NCBI GenBank assembly: GCA_013153825.1
Contig: JAADDP010000191.1
Coordinates: 1-10,598 of the forward strand
Length of the DNA stretch: 10,598 nt
Direction: 5' to 3'
From: Campylobacterota bacterium
GTDB taxonomy: Bacteria > Campylobacterota > Campylobacteria > Campylobacterales > Sulfurovaceae
Shown piece by piece: positions 6,477-10,598 of this stretch. Position 1 is the first letter of the stretch. Each line of letters opens with the position of its first letter. The notes below the pieces were generated by a model that saw nothing but the letters and a program-made list of their open reading frames with translations, did no database searches and had not been told where the DNA came from. Made by a program: the position numbers and the translations under genes.

Positions 6477-7082
6477 ATGAGACTAGGTAAACTTTTAAAT
6501 ATCATAATAGCAGTTCTGCTATTTGTGATATTAGGATTTTGGGGATACTACTTCTATAGTAGAGATAATCAAGGTATAGGGACTCAGATAGATATAGGTG
6601 AAGGGGGTCTTATATTTCCACCTTTAGATTCAAACTTCACATTTGAGACAATTTATGGTAAGAGCATAAAGGTTGGAGCAGAGGATAGGAGAATGGTTGT
6701 AGATGGTTTCCAAGGGAAGATTGTCTTCTTAAAAATATTTGGGTGGGATTGTCAATATTGTAAAAAAGAGATACCTGAACTGGTTCATCTAAAGCAGGAG
6801 CTTGGAGACTCCCTTGAGATAGTGGCTATTGAGGCTCAACAACACACAAAAGAGGAGTCCAAGGAGTATAAGATGAGATATGGAATTAACTATATTATTG
6901 TTGACGGTACAAAACAGCAGAGATTCTATGAGTATCTGAGAGTACACTATGGTTGGAGTGGATTGATACCTGTGACAATAGTTCTGGGTAAAAGTGGAAA
7001 GGTGTTGGCGTATGAGGTTGGCGTAAAATCATACACATTGGCAGAACTTATAAAAGCATCAATATCTAAAGATATAAAATAG
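6477..7082 (+). CDS. Membrane-anchored thioredoxin-like protein (TlpA/ResA type)
   Basis: A 201-residue thiol-disulfide oxidoreductase. A hydrophobic helix (about 8-27) after a positive N-terminus is an uncleaved anchor or signal, which places the rest in the periplasm. The thioredoxin fold spans about 47-195: GWDCQYCKKEIP holds the active-site pair C92 and C95 (CQYC), with the adjacent K and P typical of TlpA-like proteins, and LIPVTIV gives cis-proline P165. These residues suggest a working redox site; the family reduces disulfides in cytochrome c maturation or other periplasmic targets, but the substrate here is not shown. The start is supported by AAGGAA (6467-6472). The rhodanese-like gene follows after 10 nt, so they probably form an operon and may share a sulfur or thiol substrate. 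Confidence 0.88.
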   Translation: MRLGKLLNIIIAVLLFVILGFWGYYFYSRDNQGIGTQIDIGEGGLIFPPLDSNFTFETIYGKSIKVGAEDRRMVVDGFQGKIVFLKIFGWDCQYCKKEIPELVHLKQELGDSLEIVAIEAQQHTKEESKEYKMRYGINYIIVDGTKQQRFYEYLRVHYGWSGLIPVTIVLGKSGKVLAYEVGVKSYTLAELIKASISKDIK

Positions 7083-7092
7083 TGTAAAAAGT

Positions 7093-7794
7093 ATGAGACC
7101 TACCCTTTTAATAATACTATTTATGAATATATATATATATGGTCAAGAGATTGGTTGTTTAGCCTCAATAAAGTCCAAAAATAGTGAAATTGAGTGCTCT
7201 TCAGATAATATACTAGATGGTGGGGATAAAGAATCTATCTTGGAGGATTTAGTTAAAGAGGAGAGAGAGAGCCACACTACCCAGAAGGTTAAAATAACGG
7301 AAGATTTAGAGAGGGTGGAGGTTAAATTTAAAGATAAGATATTTACAATAGAGAGAGTAGATGGGAGAAGATGTCCTCCATTCTGCATATCTCCATTTAA
7401 GATAGATGGAATAAAGGGTGTTGGAGAGCTTGAGACTATCAAATTTATTAAATCTCTGGAGAAAAAAAGGGGAAGAGTTCTGGTTGATGCAAGAGCCGTT
7501 GGAGAGTTTAGGGATAGCACAATACCAACGGCTGTAAATATCCCATATAATATATTGAATCCCAAGAGTAAATATAGAAGAGAGGTTCTAAAGCTATTAG
7601 GTGCAGTTAAGCTCAAAAAGGGGTGGTACTTTAAGAAGAGCTATAGACTTCTAATATTTGATAATGGAGTATTGGATAATAAGGCTAGACGCTTAATAGA
7701 GAGATTGATAGAGTATGGCTACCCCAAGAGTAAAATACTATACTACAGAGGGGGTTTAACTAGCTGGAAAAGCTCCGGCTTAAGTACAATATAA
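7093..7794 (+). CDS. Exported rhodanese-like protein lacking the catalytic cysteine
   Basis: A 233-residue protein with a signal-peptide-like N-terminus (1-18) and cysteines C22 and C35 just after it. A charged middle region leads to RRCPPFCISP (C94, C98), a motif known ahead of the rhodanese fold in one group of proteobacterial proteins. The rhodanese domain (about 107-233) has LVDAR (130-134), TIPTAVNIPYNIL (143-155) and a good ending, YYRGGLTSWK (217-226). The active-site loop, which in relatives reads like FCNGPWCGQS, is here FDNGVLDNKA (189-198): Asp190 replaces the catalytic Cys and Asp195 the second Cys. Sulfur transfer by the usual persulfide is therefore unlikely; it could bind sulfur compounds or use the CPPFC pair, which is inference. 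It lies 10 nt after the thioredoxin gene. The start has no strong ribosome binding site; an ATG at 7123 is an alternative but shortens the signal peptide. Confidence 0.82.
   Translation: MRPTLLIILFMNIYIYGQEIGCLASIKSKNSEIECSSDNILDGGDKESILEDLVKEERESHTTQKVKITEDLERVEVKFKDKIFTIERVDGRRCPPFCISPFKIDGIKGVGELETIKFIKSLEKKRGRVLVDARAVGEFRDSTIPTAVNIPYNILNPKSKYRREVLKLLGAVKLKKGWYFKKSYRLLIFDNGVLDNKARRLIERLIEYGYPKSKILYYRGGLTSWKSSGLSTI
7127..7140 (+). repeat. (AT)7 dinucleotide tract in the rhodanese signal-peptide coding region
   Basis: Fourteen bases of strict AT alternation encode part of NIYIYG near the start of the rhodanese-like gene. A change of one unit would shift the frame. The tract is short for slipped-strand switching and lies in AT-rich DNA. 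Confidence 0.6.
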
Positions 7795-7812
7795 AAAAGT
7801 GAAAAAGTTAGA

Positions 7813-7818
7813 TATAAT
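7813..7818 (+). promoter_or_regulatory. -10 box (TATAAT) for the flippase gene
   Basis: A perfect TATAAT lies 21 nt before the ATG at 7840, in the 45-nt gap after the rhodanese-like gene. No clear -35 and no strong terminator separate the two genes, so read-through from the thioredoxin/rhodanese unit is also possible. Confidence 0.4.
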
Positions 7819-7839
7819 TTAAATTAAAAAAGAAGATTA

Positions 7840-9117
7840 ATGAATAAATTTATATCTAACTTAAAAAATAATAGCTACTTGACTCAAATCATAACACTTA
7901 TATCCGGTACACTATTTGCACAGATTATATCCTTAATCTCAATACCGATATTGACGAGAATCTATACACCAGATGAGTTTGGTCTATACTCAATATTCTT
8001 TGCAGTTACAAGCGTAATAGGGATGGTCTCCAGTTTAAGTTATGAACAGGCTATCGTTCTTCCAAAATCTCAACGTTCAGCAGATGCGATACTACTTCTC
8101 TCAATAATTATTACATCGATAGTGACGCTACTCACAATAGTAGCAATATACATATTTAGAGAGGAGATAGAGAGCTACTTTAGGGGGGAGAGTCATCTCA
8201 TATACCTTATTCCACTCTCTGTAGCTACCCTAGGGGTCAATCAGATACTGGAGGCATACTCTTCTAGGGGAGAGTTGTATAGAGATATTGCATCATCAAA
8301 GGTGATAACCTCATCAACATCTGCAATATCTCAGATATCGAGTAGATATCTATTGAATATAGACGGTCTAGTTACGGGAAAGATATTTGGTGACCTATTA
8401 GGCAGTGTCAGACTTATTAAAGGGGTGAAGAGGAGAGTAGAGACCTTGCGAGAAGTCTCTATAGAGGATTTAAGATTTAATATGGGAAGATATAGTGAAT
8501 TTCCAAAGTTTCAAATGCCATCAAATCTACTCAACTCAATATCCCAAAATATACCTCTATTTATGCTATCTCTACTATTCTCTCCAGCAGTTGCAGGTAT
8601 ATATTCTCTCACATATAGGGCTATGCAGACACCAACTCTACTAATATCTAGTGCCACTAGGAGTGTGTTCTACCAGAAGGCATCAAAGATATATAGCAGA
8701 GGTGGCGAGATACTCCCCATATATATATCTACAACTATGGGGCTTATAAAGCTATTTGCCATACCATTCATCATAATAACGATATATGGTCAAGATATAT
8801 TCTCCTACATATTTGGTGAGGAGTGGAGAGAGGCAGGAGCAGTTGCAGAGATATCTGTAGTATGGTTCTATTTCGGCTTCATATCACCTCCAACAACTAT
8901 GACATTTAATATATTAAATCTACAGAAGATTAGGCTATATATTCAGATAGTCACCCTAATATTTAGAACAATATCTCTATATATAGGTTACACCATATTT
9001 GAATCGTATATGGTATCTATAGCACTATTTGTAGCTGTTGGGGTTATACAGAACATATATAGTATGTTATATATATTTATTAAGTTGAGAGATAGAAGAG
9101 TTCCCAACCCAAATTAA
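7840..9117 (+). CDS. Polysaccharide/oligosaccharide flippase (Wzx-like, MOP superfamily)
   Basis: A 425-residue inner-membrane protein whose length and multiple hydrophobic segments fit the 12 or more helices of the Wzx/polysaccharide synthesis family, which moves lipid-linked glycans to the outer leaflet. The N-terminus (ISGTLFAQIISLISIPILTRIYTPDEFG, in pieces: TLFAQ about 24-28, LTRIYTPDEFGLY 38-50) is typical, as is the central block RYSEFPKFQMPSNLL (217-231) followed by SQNIPLFMLSLLFSP and GIYSLTYRAMQTP (253-265). No glycosyltransferase or other glycan gene lies beside it here, so its substrate is unknown. The start has only a weak AGAAGA upstream. It converges with petC, with 21 nt between the stop codons. 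A G6 run at 8183-8188 is intact and in frame. Confidence 0.9.
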   Translation: MNKFISNLKNNSYLTQIITLISGTLFAQIISLISIPILTRIYTPDEFGLYSIFFAVTSVIGMVSSLSYEQAIVLPKSQRSADAILLLSIIITSIVTLLTIVAIYIFREEIESYFRGESHLIYLIPLSVATLGVNQILEAYSSRGELYRDIASSKVITSSTSAISQISSRYLLNIDGLVTGKIFGDLLGSVRLIKGVKRRVETLREVSIEDLRFNMGRYSEFPKFQMPSNLLNSISQNIPLFMLSLLFSPAVAGIYSLTYRAMQTPTLLISSATRSVFYQKASKIYSRGGEILPIYISTTMGLIKLFAIPFIIITIYGQDIFSYIFGEEWREAGAVAEISVVWFYFGFISPPTTMTFNILNLQKIRLYIQIVTLIFRTISLYIGYTIFESYMVSIALFVAVGVIQNIYSMLYIFIKLRDRRVPNPN

Positions 9118-9124
9118 TGGGTTG
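9105..9124. terminator. Short hairpin between convergent flippase and petC genes, weak terminator candidate
   Basis: CAACCC (9105-9110) and GGGTTG (9119-9124) form a 6-bp perfect stem with an 8-nt loop across the flippase stop codon. It could serve both convergent genes, but neither side has a clear T-run. Confidence 0.3.
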
Positions 9125-9138
9125 TTGGATAGAGTAGA

Positions 9139-10050
9139 TTAATGTAACTCTTTCCAGTGGGAACGTTTCCATAGATAGGCTAAAATTGTAAAGATTACAA
9201 AGAAGAGTAGTACATATGGACCAACAGCCTCTCTAGCATGTTTACTAGGGTCTCCTGTCTCCTCTAAATACTCCATAACATCCTCAAATCCCTCTTTATT
9301 AAGACCAACTCTAGGCATTGCAGTTCCTGGAAGTTGTGATTGTGGGTTTTCTATAAAAGTCTCTAGGAAGTGTTCACTTCTAGCTCTAGCTATAATAGAT
9401 AAATCTGGTGGAAGTTTACCCATATAGTCGGCAAGTTTATTCTGATATGTCCCTAGATTCTTCTGGAACTCAAGAGCATCTAAATCTACACCTGTTTTGA
9501 TATTCTCTTTAGTCTTTGGAATATGTCCAAGTTGTGTCCACTTATCATATCTATTAGCGTGACATCTACCACATGCAAAAGCGTAAGCCTCTTGAGGTTT
9601 AACCTCCTCTTTTGGAGCAATAGACTTGAAGTAGGCTACAATGTCTGCTGCATCTTGCTCACTCCCTGCACTAGGAGGCATTGAAAAGTGTTTAGATTTT
9701 GTAACCTCTGCTGGATTTAGTAGGAAGTGGGTAAAGAACTTCTCATCCAAAAGTTTTCCAGCAAGACTTAAATCTGGTGGATTAACCCCATAAGTTTGAG
9801 CTGAAGTTACGGCATCCATAGGAGCAGGCATACCCTTAACCTCAATCGAGTGACACCCTATACAGGCAGAAGCTAGGCTCTCACCTCTGGTGGCATCACC
9901 CTGAACAGTCACCTCTTTTAGGTCGCTATATGTAAAATCTTCACCCTCAACATGTTTATGCATTTGAGAGTGTGCAAAAGGTTCAACTCCCCAATATAGA
10001 ATTAGGGTAAAAACTGCTACAACGCCAAGTATTTTTAACTCTTTATTCAT
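9139..10050 (-). CDS. petC: Di-heme cytochrome c subunit of the quinol:cytochrome c oxidoreductase (bc1 complex)
   Basis: A 303-residue membrane-anchored cytochrome c, the electron-accepting subunit of the bc1 complex in Campylobacterota, where it takes the place of cytochrome c1. There are two heme c sites: CIGCH (C63, C66, H67) and CGRCH (C160, C163, H164). Likely axial methionines are M124 in FSMPPS and M245 in TAMPRVG. An N-terminal helix (7-20) and a C-terminal helix (277-294) hold it in the membrane with both hemes in the periplasm. The ATG follows AGGGG by about 6 nt. It starts 10 nt after the petB stop, so both belong to the pet operon; a Rieske petA is expected further upstream, right of the window. 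It would pass electrons to a soluble cytochrome c and terminal oxidase or reductase. Confidence 0.93.
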   Translation of the reverse strand: MNKELKILGVVAVFTLILYWGVEPFAHSQMHKHVEGEDFTYSDLKEVTVQGDATRGESLASACIGCHSIEVKGMPAPMDAVTSAQTYGVNPPDLSLAGKLLDEKFFTHFLLNPAEVTKSKHFSMPPSAGSEQDAADIVAYFKSIAPKEEVKPQEAYAFACGRCHANRYDKWTQLGHIPKTKENIKTGVDLDALEFQKNLGTYQNKLADYMGKLPPDLSIIARARSEHFLETFIENPQSQLPGTAMPRVGLNKEGFEDVMEYLEETGDPSKHAREAVGPYVLLFFVIFTILAYLWKRSHWKELH

Positions 10051-10060
10051 TCTCTACCCC

Positions 10061-10598
10061 TTATATCTTTTTTTCTCTAGCTGTAATTATTGGGAGTACT
10101 ATCCAGAGAAGGAAGAAGAATAGAGCAGCAATAAGTCCAATTGTACTCCAGATACCCTCTGGTGGAAGTTTACCCATAATTGTTAAGATAATCATATCTA
10201 CAAGCATCGCCCAGAACCAATATTTAAATGCTCCTCTTCTATTAGCTGGTGCCACATTTGGGCTTCTATCTAAGAATGGTAACAAGAAGAATATAACTTG
10301 AGCAAGAGCAAATGCGATAAGTCCTGGGTCAGTAGGGAATGGTCTTAGAATCTCGTAACTCCATAGGAAGTACCACTCTGGATAGATGTGTGGAGGCGTT
10401 TTAAGTCCATCTGCTGGGTCAAAGTTTACAGGATCCATTGCAAACTCGAAGTGGTAGAATACTAGATAGAAGAAGAATATAAAGTATACACCCATTACAA
10501 ATACATCTTTACTTAAGAATACAGGGTTGAATGGGATAACCTTTGACTCTTTTCTCTTACCATCTTTCCACAATTTAGCAGACTCTTCAAAATCTATC
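10061..10598 (-). CDS. petB: Cytochrome b of the bc1 complex, C-terminal part; 5' end cut by window edge
   Basis: The reading frame stays open to the right edge, so 178 residues of the C-terminal half are visible and the true start is outside; an in-frame TTG at 10571-10573 is not a start. HIYPEWYFLWSYEILRPFP contains the PEWY motif of the quinol-oxidation (Qo) site (bases 10370-10381). Before it is one hydrophobic helix (DVFVMGVYFIFFFYLVFYHF), and after it three more hydrophobic segments, which match the helices of the C-terminal domain of cytochrome b. The heme-b histidines lie in the N-terminal half, not seen here. Together with PetC it oxidises the quinol pool and pumps protons by the Q cycle. 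The stop is 10 nt before petC. Confidence 0.93.
   Translation of the reverse strand, partial: IDFEESAKLWKDGKRKESKVIPFNPVFLSKDVFVMGVYFIFFFYLVFYHFEFAMDPVNFDPADGLKTPPHIYPEWYFLWSYEILRPFPTDPGLIAFALAQVIFFLLPFLDRSPNVAPANRRGAFKYWFWAMLVDMIILTIMGKLPPEGIWSTIGLIAALFFFLLWIVLPIITAREKKI

Noticed and set aside
7143..7616. 157-codon open frame opposite the rhodanese-like gene
   Set aside because: It is antisense to a gene with clear domain motifs; its serine- and leucine-rich product is what reverse reading of this codon usage gives.
8183..8188. G6 run in the flippase gene as a phase-variable tract
   Set aside because: Switching tracts in Campylobacterota are usually eight or more G/C; six is too short and the frame is intact.
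10061..10573. Short complete 170-residue membrane protein starting at TTG 10573
   Set aside because: The frame is open to the window edge and the sequence is plainly the C-terminal half of cytochrome b, so this is a partial gene.
1..10598. CRISPR array, insertion sequence, tRNA or phage genes
   Set aside because: No regularly spaced repeats, transposase or integrase motifs, terminal inverted repeats or cloverleaf sequences were seen on either strand.

Overview
The window looks like chromosomal DNA of a sulfur-oxidising member of the Campylobacterota (formerly Epsilonproteobacteria), near Sulfurimonas or Sulfurovum in lifestyle; the genus cannot be fixed from the sequence. The reasons are the AT-rich composition with heavy use of ATA, AGA and CTA codons, the bc1 complex whose cytochrome c subunit is a two-heme, membrane-anchored PetC type, a flavocytochrome c type sulfide dehydrogenase flavoprotein, and tightly packed genes. 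No insertion sequence, integrase, tRNA, rRNA or CRISPR array was seen.

Layout. (1) 1-1062, minus: the first 354 residues of an FccB-like sulfide dehydrogenase flavoprotein, cut by the left edge. (2) 1063-1188: divergent promoter region with a 19-bp palindrome. (3) 1189-2528, plus: a two-gene unit of a small membrane-anchored zinc-ribbon protein and a P-loop ATPase. (4) 2533-6304, minus: a signalling cassette read leftwards as a stand-alone receiver, an HPt domain fused to an odd receiver, a small exported phosphate-binding-like protein, and a hybrid histidine kinase. (5) 6305-6476: divergent intergenic region with a strong imperfect hairpin. (6) 6477-7794, plus: a membrane-anchored thioredoxin-like protein and an exported rhodanese-like protein lacking the usual catalytic cysteine. 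(7) 7840-9117, plus: a Wzx-type polysaccharide flippase. (8) 9139-10598, minus: petC and the C-terminal part of petB, cut by the right edge.

How the parts may work together. FccB would oxidise sulfide in the periplasm and pass electrons to a c-type cytochrome, while PetB and PetC are parts of the quinol:cytochrome c oxidoreductase. The thioredoxin and rhodanese pair is also placed in the periplasm or at the membrane and could act in thiol or sulfur handling, but its substrate is unknown. The signalling cassette contains every part of a His-Asp-His-Asp phosphorelay, with a possible periplasmic binding partner for the kinase, but no DNA-binding output domain is encoded here.

The most interesting points are the dispersed phosphorelay with its atypical HPt-receiver fusion, the cysteine-less rhodanese beside a CxxC thioredoxin, the FccB that seems to lack one redox cysteine, and the uncharacterised zinc-ribbon/ATPase pair. 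None is a clear new system on sequence alone.
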